Shown one piece after another: positions 20,537-28,015 of a stretch of DNA of 61,460 nt (positions within the stretch are counted from its first letter, which is position 1; every line of letters begins with the position of its first letter). Source of the stretch: a virus; the IMG/VR virus record IMGVR_UViG_3300050821_014293, positions 1 through 61,460 of that record, one strand, 5' to 3'. Position numbers and translations under genes: made by a program. Below the pieces are notes generated by a model. The model was not told the DNA's origin, ran no database searches, and saw only the letters and a program-made list of their open reading frames with translations.

Positions 20537-22024
20537 ATGGTCGTCACTGATCGTTACGCCCAGCTCGCACCGCACGACATTCGCGCAAGCGATACGCGGC
20601 AGCGCAGCGATGTGGAGCTGGACGATCAGTTCCTCGCCTCAATTCGCGAGCGGGGGATCATGTCTCCGCTGCTCGTGACCGACGAGCATGTGCTCGTCGC
20701 CGGCGGGCGCAGGCTCGCGGCCGCGCGCAAGCTCGTTCTCGCGAGCGTGCCAGTGCGCTACGTCAAGCCTGGCCTGAGCGCCGAGGACATCGAGCTGATC
20801 GAGCTGGAAGAGAATATTAGGCGAAAGGATCTGAGCTGGCAAGACGAGGTGCGCGCGGTCGAGCGCCTTCACACGATGTGGTGTAAGCGCGATACGGGAT
20901 GGAATCAGGCCAAGAGTCACGAGGTACTCGGCCATCAGATGCCAGTCTATCTCCGCGTCGCGCGTGCGCTTGAAGACCCGCGTGAGTGCGAGAAGATCGC
21001 CCACGCGGTAGGGATAAGGGCTGCGTGGAATATCTGCGCTCGCATCGATGAGCGCACGCACGACGCGGTGCTCGATGAGATATCCGGCGCATTCTCAGAC
21101 ATAGGCGAGCGTTACACGAAGGATGAACTCGGGGCGCTTCCCGCGGACCGAGCAGAGACGACCAGCGGCGGAGAGGGCCAATCGTCGCCGCTGGACGGGG
21201 AGGGAGAGCGTAGCTCGGTCGTGGTTGGCGAGCCTACAAGCGAGGACGGAGCTGGTCCCTCCGTCCCCGCCTCTCCCTCCCTTCGCGGGCGCAGCGGTCG
21301 CGAGCGCTACACGCCCCTCGACGATGTGCTCGTGGGAGACTTCTGCGAGTGGAGCGCGACGTACGATGGACCGAAGTTCAATTTCTTGCATTGCGACTTC
21401 CCGTACGGCAAGCGGGTATTCGCTGGCGCGCAGGGCGGCGCTCGGAGCGAGGAGGAGTTCAAGTATGATGATGAACCCAGCACATACTGGGGTCTCTGCA
21501 AAGCGTTGTGCTCTGCGCTCGACAGGCTGCTCTCCCCCACCTCGCATATGATGTTCTGGCTCAGCGCGGACATTTCCATGCTTCACGAGACGATCGAATT
21601 CTTTCGCCTCCACGCCCCGTCGTTGCTCTTCGCTAAGCGCGCGCTGATCTGGCATAAGAGCGACAACGCGGGTATCGTGACTGACGTGCGCCGCGCACCA
21701 CGGTGGACGTACGAGACCGCGCTCTTCGCCTCCCGTGGCGACCGGGTGATAGTAAAGCCGGTCGCGGCCTCGTACGCTGCGCCCACCGCGCGCGCAGCGC
21801 ACCCTAGCACGAAGCCCGAGCCCATGCTCAGGCACTTCTTCTCTATGTTCGTAGATGATACGACGAGGATGCTCGATCCCTCCTGCGGGAGCGGCAGCGC
21901 GCTGCGCGCAGCGGAGTCGCTAGGCGCAGAGCAGGTGATGGGTGTCGAGCGCAGCGCGGAGTTCGCTAGCACAGCGATACGAGAACTGCGTGCATTCCGT
22001 GCGCTCGCGGAGATCGTGGGATGA
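20537..22024 (+). CDS. ParB-like domain fused to DNA methyltransferase
   Basis: 495 residues from the ATG after AGGAG. The N-terminal ParB/Srx part has VAGGRRLAAARKL (54-66) and ELIELEENIRR (86-96). After a Ser/Gly-rich linker, the methyltransferase shows motif IV as CDFPYG (286-291), HPSTKPE as motif X (422-428) and DPSCGSG as motif I (447-453). This IV-X-I order is that of beta-class N6-adenine/N4-cytosine enzymes. It may protect phage DNA from restriction or mark it for replication; the target is unknown. The aromatic pocket is FPY rather than the usual PPY/W. Confidence 0.85.
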   Translation: MVVTDRYAQLAPHDIRASDTRQRSDVELDDQFLASIRERGIMSPLLVTDEHVLVAGGRRLAAARKLVLASVPVRYVKPGLSAEDIELIELEENIRRKDLSWQDEVRAVERLHTMWCKRDTGWNQAKSHEVLGHQMPVYLRVARALEDPRECEKIAHAVGIRAAWNICARIDERTHDAVLDEISGAFSDIGERYTKDELGALPADRAETTSGGEGQSSPLDGEGERSSVVVGEPTSEDGAGPSVPASPSLRGRSGRERYTPLDDVLVGDFCEWSATYDGPKFNFLHCDFPYGKRVFAGAQGGARSEEEFKYDDEPSTYWGLCKALCSALDRLLSPTSHMMFWLSADISMLHETIEFFRLHAPSLLFAKRALIWHKSDNAGIVTDVRRAPRWTYETALFASRGDRVIVKPVAASYAAPTARAAHPSTKPEPMLRHFFSMFVDDTTRMLDPSCGSGSALRAAESLGAEQVMGVERSAEFASTAIRELRAFRALAEIVG

Positions 22025-22401
22025 GCGGCAAGGTAGCTCGATTCAAGTGCGACATATGCGGTATCGTCGATAGGCCAGTTTTTGACTGCGCAAATCCATT
22101 ATGTCCAGTGAGGGAGATTAATATGCCAGCGAGCGTGGTTCTCGGCCAGGACAAGCCAGCGTCGCAGCGCGTTAAGGTGGACTGGGGAGCGGAGCACGAT
22201 CCAGTCAATCATCCCGCGCACTACAGTCACCCGTCCGGTATCGAGTGCATCACGATTGCCGAGCACATGAATTTCAACCTCGGCAACGCGATAAAGTACA
22301 TCTGGCGCGCAGGGGCAAAGGGGAAGATTGTAGAAGATTTGGAGAAAGCACGCTGGTATCTCGCTCGCGAGATCGAGAGACAAAAGAAATTGGGCAGGTG
22401 A
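22021..22401 (+). CDS. DUF3310 protein with N-terminal zinc knuckle
   Basis: 126 residues. CDICG and CANPLC form a possible zinc site in the first 30 residues. The rest (DPVNHPAHYSHPSGIECI, then NAIKYIWRAGAKG, EDLEKARWYL) is a clear DUF3310 domain, found in phage nucleotide-metabolism regions. Its exact role is unestablished. Confidence 0.8.
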   Translation: MSGKVARFKCDICGIVDRPVFDCANPLCPVREINMPASVVLGQDKPASQRVKVDWGAEHDPVNHPAHYSHPSGIECITIAEHMNFNLGNAIKYIWRAGAKGKIVEDLEKARWYLAREIERQKKLGR

Positions 22402-22408
22402 GAGCAAG

Positions 22409-22630
22409 ATGACTGACAAACAGGTGAACGCCGCGGTCGAGCAGGAGCGTGTGAAGCGTGAGCGATGGCGTAAATGGCGCGAGGACTGGAATGTGCAGAC
22501 GCGCGGCGTAGGTTGCCGCGTAGATCATAGCACGTACAGCGAGCTATTCATGCGCTCACGACGCAACGGGACCACGATAGCGGAGATGCTCCGCGCGTAT
22601 ATCGAATGGGGACTGGAAAATGACAGATGA
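22409..22630 (+). CDS. Small basic protein, possibly RHH-like
   Basis: 73 residues, strongly basic N-terminal helix (QERVKRERWRKWREDW) and a second half (NGTTIAEMLRAYIEWG) reminiscent of RHH dimers. May bind DNA; inferred from charge and pattern. Confidence 0.55.
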   Translation: MTDKQVNAAVEQERVKRERWRKWREDWNVQTRGVGCRVDHSTYSELFMRSRRNGTTIAEMLRAYIEWGLENDR

Positions 22631-22847
22631 TAACGGGCCACTTCAACTCGTACCGACGAGGCCAGATGCGGAGATCGCCGGAGAGCTGAAGGCTCGATTC
22701 GAGGAGGCCTTGCGACCACTCTGCGCAATCATGGACGAGGCCCTGATCGGCCATGGGCTGCAAATTCAGCTCGACGGCATAGCATTCCTCGGCCCGCCGG
22801 TGATGAAGCATCGGGTGCAAAATGTGCGCGTCGTGAGGGTGTACTAG
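22620..22847 (+). CDS. Unknown early protein (75 aa)
   Basis: Overlaps its neighbour by 11 nt. An N-terminal helix (AEIAGELKARFEEAL) and a beta-rich end (VQNVRVVRVY). No family recognised. Confidence 0.55.
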   Translation: MTDDNGPLQLVPTRPDAEIAGELKARFEEALRPLCAIMDEALIGHGLQIQLDGIAFLGPPVMKHRVQNVRVVRVY

Positions 22848-22848
22848 C

Positions 22849-23052
22849 ATGTTCCACGTCGCTAGCGCGCGCATACGGGCATTCGCTTACGCGCTCGAGG
22901 ACACGCAGCATATGCGGGACTTGCTAGCTCTCGGCTGGATGCGCGGCAGCGTTCACGCGCTCGACATCGCTGGTCACACCAGCTTCATTATGCTCTGGAT
23001 ATGTGACTGCGAACCGAGGTTTCCTGGCAACAGACGAGAGGGACATAAATGA
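22849..23052 (+). CDS. Unknown early protein (67 aa)
   Basis: Starts MFHVASARIRAFAYALED; contains a hydrophobic patch (SFIMLWICDC). Overlaps the MazG-like gene by 4 nt. Nothing more can be assigned. Confidence 0.5.
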   Translation: MFHVASARIRAFAYALEDTQHMRDLLALGWMRGSVHALDIAGHTSFIMLWICDCEPRFPGNRREGHK

Positions 23053-23387
23053 TGAAATTGCTGGACTATCAAGTTCTCGCTCGATCGAGCGCTATGTATC
23101 CAGGTCAGGGCACCTTCCAGGGCCTCACATATTGCGCGCTCAAGCTCAACGGCGAGGCTGGCGAGATCGCGGAGAAGGTCGGCAAGGCCTGGCGCGACGC
23201 AGGCGGGCGCGTTAGCGACGAGCGGCGCGAGGCACTCATTCTCGAACTCGGCGATGTCTTGTGGTATCTCGCTAATATCGCGGAGGAGCTGGAGACTACG
23301 CTCGAGCATTGCGCGGAGCGCAATCTCGCGAAGCTTGCCTCCCGACGCGCACGTGGCACGTTGAGCGGTAGCGGAGACGATAGATGA
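23049..23387 (+). CDS. MazG-like nucleotide pyrophosphohydrolase
   Basis: 112 residues. ALKLNGEAGEIAEKV (30-44) and ELGDVLWYLANI (66-77) give the metal-binding E-x2-E and E-x2-D pairs of the all-alpha NTP-PPase family. It would hydrolyse (d)NTPs or alarmones such as ppGpp; phage MazG proteins are implicated in resetting nucleotide pools or starvation signals. The end (SGSGDDR) is a Ser/Gly tail. Confidence 0.8.
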   Translation: MMKLLDYQVLARSSAMYPGQGTFQGLTYCALKLNGEAGEIAEKVGKAWRDAGGRVSDERREALILELGDVLWYLANIAEELETTLEHCAERNLAKLASRRARGTLSGSGDDR

Positions 23388-23461
23388 CGATTTACGACAT
23401 CATGATAGTTGTATTCTGCGTGATCTTCGTAGCCGTCCAACTTTGGGTGCTGAAGAAATGA
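23384..23461 (+). CDS. 25-residue membrane peptide
   Basis: MTIYDIMIVVFCVIFVAVQL continues to WVLKK and a stop. It overlaps both the MazG-like stop and the next start by 4 nt, so a ribosome must pass through it. A single hydrophobic helix with a basic end suggests an inner-membrane micropeptide. Confidence 0.5.
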   Translation: MTIYDIMIVVFCVIFVAVQLWVLKK

Positions 23462-23673
23462 GCAAGTGGCACCGCACACGAATGAGGACGCTCAGCGCGG
23501 AGCGCGACGACTGGCGTACCAGGGCAGTCAAGTTGACGGGTGACAACCATAATCTTCGCATAGCATTGTGCATATTCGAGGAAGTGATTAGGAAGATTGG
23601 CCGAGGTGAGGAATGTTGGCAGGCCGAGCTGGCGCGGGATGCTATGCGGCGATTCATGCTGGGTGATCCATGA
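23458..23673 (+). CDS. Small basic helical protein (71 aa)
   Basis: Basic start (MSKWHRTRMRTLSAERDDW) and a helical second half. Overlaps the UDG/exonuclease gene by 4 nt. No family. Confidence 0.55.
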   Translation: MSKWHRTRMRTLSAERDDWRTRAVKLTGDNHNLRIALCIFEEVIRKIGRGEECWQAELARDAMRRFMLGDP

Positions 23674-24827
23674 GCACAGATGCGTTCGCCCACACATCAG
23701 GCCCCCACGACGCTCGCTGCGTCATGATCGGCGAGGCCTGGGGGGAGAGTGAGGATCAGCACGGCGTGCCATTCGCTGGCGCGTCGGGCCGCGAATTCGC
23801 CCGGATGTTGATCGAGTCAGGCTGGGACATCGACGATCTTCTCGCTCGCGCAGTCGAGCAGCTCTCAACGCGTGATTTCCTCGCCGCGCGTGAGGAGTGG
23901 CTCGAGCGCGCGAGCGTACTGCTCACGAACGTCTTCGCCCTGCGGCCTACGAATAATAATCTCGCCTATCTCTGCGCTGCGCGCAGCGACCTTCCTGCGA
24001 GCTACAATCTCCCACCCATTCGCAACGAGAACCCGAGATATGTCAAAGAAGATTATCTGCCTGAGCTGTCGCGACTACGAGCAGAAGTGGAACAATCGCA
24101 GCGCAATCTTATCATCGCACTGGGTGGATCAGCTTGCTGGGCTATGGTTAGCTCACATGCTATCGGACGCCTGCGCGGTGCAGTCAGCACGGCGCGCGCA
24201 AGCGCACCAGCGCAGCTCAGCAACACGAAGATCATCCCAACGTATCACCCGGCCGCGATCTTCCGCGCGTGGCAGTGGCGCGTGATAGTGCTAGCAGATC
24301 TCATCAAGGCTAAGCGCGAGATGGCGTTCGCTGAAGTGCGTCGGCCAGCGCGGAGCATCCACGTCAATCCTAGCATCGACATGGTTGAGGCCTGGACACA
24401 TCTCACATTGAACGGACCCTACGCGTTCCTCGCGCCAGATATCGAGACGATGAATGGACAAATACGCTGTATAGGCTTCGCGCGCTCACGCAGCGAGGCA
24501 ATGGTCGTGCCGTTCATTCGCGACCTGCAGGGCATATCGTACTGGGAGGACGAGGACCACGAGCTTCGCGCGTGGGAATGCGTCCGCGCGCTCCTCGACT
24601 CGCCCATTCCTAAAATATTCCAGAACGGGGTGTTCGATCTCCAGTATCTCATGCGTGCAGGGCTCAGCGTACGCTGCGCGACGCACGATACCATGCTGCT
24701 GCATCACGCGCTGTACCCGGAGCTGCAGAAGGGCCTGGGGTTCCTCGGCAGCGTTTACACGAATGAGCCAGCGTGGAAGACCATGCGGTTGCATAAGGGG
24801 GAAGAGGAGTTGAAGCGAGATGAGTGA
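23670..24827 (+). CDS. Uracil-DNA glycosylase fused to partial DnaQ-like 3'-5' exonuclease
   Basis: 385 residues. Residues 17-215 are a UDG-superfamily domain: GEAWGESED (21-29), FAGASG (35-40) and TYHPAAIF (191-198). Residues 250-385 are the start of a family-A polymerase exonuclease: motif I DIET (257-260), motif II FQNGVFDLQYL (317-327), then THDTMLLHHALYPELQKGLG. The expected motif III (YxxxD) is absent; it is found at the start of the polymerase gene at 26454. Proofreading would therefore require both polypeptides. Coupling UDG to the exonuclease suggests uracil handling at the fork. Confidence 0.85.
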   Translation: MSTDAFAHTSGPHDARCVMIGEAWGESEDQHGVPFAGASGREFARMLIESGWDIDDLLARAVEQLSTRDFLAAREEWLERASVLLTNVFALRPTNNNLAYLCAARSDLPASYNLPPIRNENPRYVKEDYLPELSRLRAEVEQSQRNLIIALGGSACWAMVSSHAIGRLRGAVSTARASAPAQLSNTKIIPTYHPAAIFRAWQWRVIVLADLIKAKREMAFAEVRRPARSIHVNPSIDMVEAWTHLTLNGPYAFLAPDIETMNGQIRCIGFARSRSEAMVVPFIRDLQGISYWEDEDHELRAWECVRALLDSPIPKIFQNGVFDLQYLMRAGLSVRCATHDTMLLHHALYPELQKGLGFLGSVYTNEPAWKTMRLHKGEEELKRDE

Positions 24828-24969
24828 ACGCAAGGTCAAGGTGCGTATAGAGTTTCATGCAGAGTGCCCCCTTTGCGGGCACCACGTGCCATATCACTGC
24901 GAGACGGAAGAGGAAGCCAAGAAATGCAAATGGATGAGGAAACAGAGAGATGAGCAAGTTCAGAGATGA
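24820..24969 (+). CDS. Small CxxC protein (49 aa), in the polymerase split
   Basis: KVKVRIEFHAECPLCGHHV carries one CxxC plus His and later Cys residues, a possible zinc site; the end is basic (KWMRKQRDEQVQR). It overlaps the UDG/exonuclease gene by 8 nt and the next gene by 20 nt. First of seven small genes separating the two polymerase parts. Confidence 0.55.
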   Translation: MSERKVKVRIEFHAECPLCGHHVPYHCETEEEAKKCKWMRKQRDEQVQR

Positions 24970-25171
24970 GATCGCCCACGGGCTTGAGAAGTATAGTGCC
25001 AATAAGTATGATCTCCTTCAGCACATGAAGGGGCATCAAGTCAAAGAGTGGCTGCTGAAGGGTTGCGAGGAGGAGGACGCGCATACAATCGGCATGGCGG
25101 TCCTGCGTATGCCCGAGTGGCTCCTCATCCGCCGTCTCGCCCGCGTGCTGGCAGAGTTCGAGGATGTGTGA
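24950..25171 (+). CDS. Small helical protein (73 aa), in the polymerase split
   Basis: Starts MSKFRDEIAHGLEKYSANKY and is entirely helical. Overlaps both neighbours. No family recognised. Confidence 0.6.
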   Translation: MSKFRDEIAHGLEKYSANKYDLLQHMKGHQVKEWLLKGCEEEDAHTIGMAVLRMPEWLLIRRLARVLAEFEDV

Positions 25172-25530
25172 TGGCCACTAGATGCTGGTGCGGAAGATCA
25201 TTACTCTCGCGCGTCGAGCTACCCCAGCGCCGCGGGGGCACGAACTTCGAGTTTACACACTCGCGCATGCGCTTCGTCGCCAGCATCCGCGCAGCGCACA
25301 CGAACGCGGAGGTGACTGAGATTTTCCTGAACTCCGAGAAGATCGACTCTTTCGCGGACCTTCTCTCCCGCGACGCAGCATGCGCAATATCCATTGCGCT
25401 GCAGTACGGCGTCCCGCTCAGCGCCCTCGCGCACAGCATGGGCCGAAACGCGGACGGCAGCGCGTGTAGTCCGATTGGTGAGCTTCTGGACATCATAATG
25501 CGAGGCAATGATGGTGACAAAGCAGGATGA
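25171..25530 (+). CDS. TSCPD-like protein, in the polymerase split
   Basis: 119 residues. FLNSEKIDSFADLLSRDAA and LQYGVPLSALAHSMGRN plus SPIGELLDII match the TSCPD domain found at the end of B12-dependent ribonucleotide reductases and as stand-alone phage or bacterial proteins. WCG near the start may bind metal with later residues. A link to nucleotide metabolism is an inference. Confidence 0.65.
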   Translation: MATRCWCGRSLLSRVELPQRRGGTNFEFTHSRMRFVASIRAAHTNAEVTEIFLNSEKIDSFADLLSRDAACAISIALQYGVPLSALAHSMGRNADGSACSPIGELLDIIMRGNDGDKAG

Positions 25531-25666
25531 AGCGGTCTGGGGTTGCATCGGCGGCCTTCTCATGATCGTCGGCGCATTTCTCGCGAGTGGCCTTGGCGGA
25601 ATGATGTTCGCTAGCGGTCTGTGGCTCATACTCGGTCTGATCTGGGAGGCCCAACGTGGAGCGTAA
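25511..25666 (+). CDS. Two-span membrane protein (51 aa), in the polymerase split
   Basis: MVTKQDEAVWG is followed by two hydrophobic stretches (GGLLMIVGAFLASGLGG, MMFASGLWLILGLIW) and QRGA. Overlaps neighbours by 20 and 11 nt. Size and topology recall small holins or antiholins, but the early location argues for another membrane role. Confidence 0.5.
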   Translation: MVTKQDEAVWGCIGGLLMIVGAFLASGLGGMMFASGLWLILGLIWEAQRGA

Positions 25667-25973
25667 AACGTCGCAGCCCAACGTGGTGCCTGAAGCCGCA
25701 CTCTTGCACTTCGCCTTCACACAGCGGCAATACGTGGCAGTCTACAACGCTGTCGCATTCTTCGCGAAGAAGCTAGTCTCACCGCGCCAGAAGGAGATTG
25801 CGCTATCCGCGCTCGGAGTGCTCATGGCACCCACAGGTTTCTCGTTGCCTAGCGAGGTAAGCGTGGGCGAGAGCGCGCCCGTACACGAAGGACCTTCCAG
25901 CGCAGAACCGCCCGCGCGCTCGCGCAAGGGTCTCGATGCGCTGGTGCGTAGCACGCAGGGGAGAAAGAAGTGA
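25656..25973 (+). CDS. Unknown protein (105 aa), in the polymerase split
   Basis: GTG start 6 nt after GGGAGG. N-terminal helical domain (ALLHFAFTQRQYVAVYNAVA), then a disordered basic tail ending DALVRSTQGRKK, whose RSTQG is repeat-encoded. Confidence 0.6.
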   Translation: MERKTSQPNVVPEAALLHFAFTQRQYVAVYNAVAFFAKKLVSPRQKEIALSALGVLMAPTGFSLPSEVSVGESAPVHEGPSSAEPPARSRKGLDALVRSTQGRKK

Positions 25974-26248
25974 GCGCGCATACACCAGGGCCATGGAGGC
26001 TCACTGAGCCTGAGAATATCGCAACATCCATCTCGGGGCCTGATGGAGAGCTGGTCGTAGGCGGCGAGTTTGATGGCCAAATGGTGCCATTTAAGAGCCT
26101 GGCTGATGCGAGACTATGTGCCGCCGCGCCGGATTTATTGCAGGCACTTCTGCGCGTCATCGCGATAGCGGATAGAAAAACGGACGAGTTCGACGCAGCC
26201 CGCGCCGCCATCGCCAAGGCAACGGGGGATGGGAAAGGAGAAGCGTAA
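25970..26248 (+). CDS. HTPGPW-type phage protein
   Basis: 92 residues, GTG start. HTPGPWRL followed by strands and ADARLCAAAPDLLQALLRVI is a very common phage protein family of unknown function, usually in early gene clusters. Confidence 0.75.
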   Translation: MSAHTPGPWRLTEPENIATSISGPDGELVVGGEFDGQMVPFKSLADARLCAAAPDLLQALLRVIAIADRKTDEFDAARAAIAKATGDGKGEA

Positions 26249-26250
26249 AG

Positions 26251-26457
26251 ATGGATGAGAAAGATATAACTATCGTGCGTCTGCGTAAACAGCTTCGCTA
26301 TTGGCAAGGGTGCTGGAGAACGGAGCTAGAACAGGTCGAGTTACTGCGCGAAGAGAACGCGCGATTGAAGGTGAGTAATGATTTGCTCAGCTCGATGTCA
26401 CCGCGACCGCGAACGCACCCGTCCTGGCGCGACTATATCACCGCGTTGTTTAGATGA
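26251..26457 (+). CDS. Small coiled-coil protein (68 aa)
   Basis: Charged heptad-like helix (IVRLRKQLRYWQG and VELLREENARLKV). Overlaps the polymerase start by 4 nt. It is the last insert gene; a coiled coil here could mediate assembly of the split polymerase, which is speculation. Confidence 0.55.
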   Translation: MDEKDITIVRLRKQLRYWQGCWRTELEQVELLREENARLKVSNDLLSSMSPRPRTHPSWRDYITALFR

Positions 26458-27980
26458 GCATCATACGCACCGAGGAGCTGACGCCCTCAGCGCTCGACGC
26501 GCTGAGCGAAGGCGACGCGCACCAGATATACTGCGGACTCGACACGCTGGTGACGTTCGAGGTATTCGAGGAACTCTGCGCGCTTATTGCCTCGCGAGCC
26601 GTGGAGGGCGAAGCGCGCTGGCCTGTGACGTACAATTTCGAGCGGGGGCTGCAAGCCCCCGCGATCGAGATGATGCTGCGCGGGTTCCTGATCGACGACT
26701 TCGAGCGAGCGAGGGGGATCGCGCACACTCGCAGCGAGTACGCCCTCCTGCGCTCGCAGTTGGACGAGCTGGCGAACGCGGTATGGAGCGCAGGGCTGAA
26801 CCCACAATCGCCGAAGCAGCTCAAAGCGTTCTTCTACGAGCGCATGAGGCTGCCTGAGCAGTGGATTAGCGTGAAGGGCGAGCGCAAGCTTTCGCTCAAC
26901 CGGGAAGTGCTGGAGAAGCTCGAGATATACCTCCACGCGCGACCGATCATCGCGCTCATTCTCGAGGCGCGCACTCTGCGTAAGCGTCTCTCGGTGCTGG
27001 AAACAGAGGTCTCCCATGATGGAAGAATGCGAACGAGTTATAATATCGCTGGTACGAACACCGGACGGTGGTCGAGCAGTAGCGACGTTACAGGCATCGG
27101 AACGAATTTACAGAACATCACCCCTGAGCTTCGTCGCATGTTCATTGCTGACCCAGGATGGAAAATTTGTGGAATTGATCTGGAGCAGGCGGAATCACGC
27201 GAAGTCGGGTGGCTTTGCTACACGTTATTCGCCGACTCCTCGTATCTCGACGCCTGCGAGGGCGGGGACCTCCATACGACGACGGCGAGGCTGATCTGGC
27301 CCGACCGCGCATGGACTGGCGACGCCCGCGCGGACCGCGCACTCGCGGAGGAGATATTCTATCGCGACTTCTCCTACCGCGATATGGCGAAGCGGGGAGG
27401 CCACGGGTCGAACTACATGGGCACCGCGTGGACAATGTCGAGGCACTTGAAGGTCCCTGCGCGCGTCATGGATACATTTCAGACCGCGTACTTCGCCGCA
27501 TATCCCTGCATCCAGCGCTGGCATCAATGGGTCGCGCAACAGGTCCAGCGTCATGGGACGCTGACGACGCCGTTCGGCCGCGAGAGGCGCTTCTTCGGTC
27601 GGCCTGACGACGATACGACGCTGCGTAAGGCGATCGCGTTCTCGCCGCAGAGCAGCACGGGCGACAGGCTCAATCTAGGATTATGGAGAATCTGGAAGAA
27701 TATGCCTAGCATACAGCTCCTCGCGCAGGTGCACGATGCAGTCTATTTCCAGTATCCCGAGGACGCGGATGAGCATGCGCTTGTCGCGCAGGCCCTAGCG
27801 CTCGTCCGCGTGACGCTGCGCGCAGGGGGCCGTGAGTTCGTCATACCGGGCGAGGCCAAGATTGGATGGAACTGGGCACAAGCGAGCGCAGATAATCCTG
27901 ATGGGCTAGTGAAGTGGTCCGCGCAACGCGTGGACACGCGCAAGCGCGGGCCGCAAGGGCGCGAGCGCAAGCTCGGCTAG
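26454..27980 (+). CDS. Family-A DNA polymerase carrying the exonuclease motif III
   Basis: 508 residues. Residues 22-40 contain YCGLDTLVTFEV, the Y-x3-D exonuclease motif III missing from the UDG/exonuclease gene. The polymerase domain follows: TNTGRWSS (202-209), motif A GIDLEQAESR (240-249), motif B RDMAKRGGHGSNYMG (309-323) and motif C VHD (426-428). The residue equivalent to E. coli Pol I Phe762 is His (317). It should replicate phage DNA. The split within the exonuclease domain is unusual; no intein or intron is visible at either edge. Confidence 0.9.
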   Translation: MSIIRTEELTPSALDALSEGDAHQIYCGLDTLVTFEVFEELCALIASRAVEGEARWPVTYNFERGLQAPAIEMMLRGFLIDDFERARGIAHTRSEYALLRSQLDELANAVWSAGLNPQSPKQLKAFFYERMRLPEQWISVKGERKLSLNREVLEKLEIYLHARPIIALILEARTLRKRLSVLETEVSHDGRMRTSYNIAGTNTGRWSSSSDVTGIGTNLQNITPELRRMFIADPGWKICGIDLEQAESREVGWLCYTLFADSSYLDACEGGDLHTTTARLIWPDRAWTGDARADRALAEEIFYRDFSYRDMAKRGGHGSNYMGTAWTMSRHLKVPARVMDTFQTAYFAAYPCIQRWHQWVAQQVQRHGTLTTPFGRERRFFGRPDDDTTLRKAIAFSPQSSTGDRLNLGLWRIWKNMPSIQLLAQVHDAVYFQYPEDADEHALVAQALALVRVTLRAGGREFVIPGEAKIGWNWAQASADNPDGLVKWSAQRVDTRKRGPQGRERKLG

Positions 27981-28015
27981 CACGCAGCACGCACGCACTT
28001 CCGAGGAACTCGAAT

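Noticed and set aside
24820-26457. Intein or group I intron explaining the polymerase split
   Set aside because: The inserted DNA consists of several overlapping independent genes with their own starts; no splicing motifs or homing nuclease were seen at the edges.
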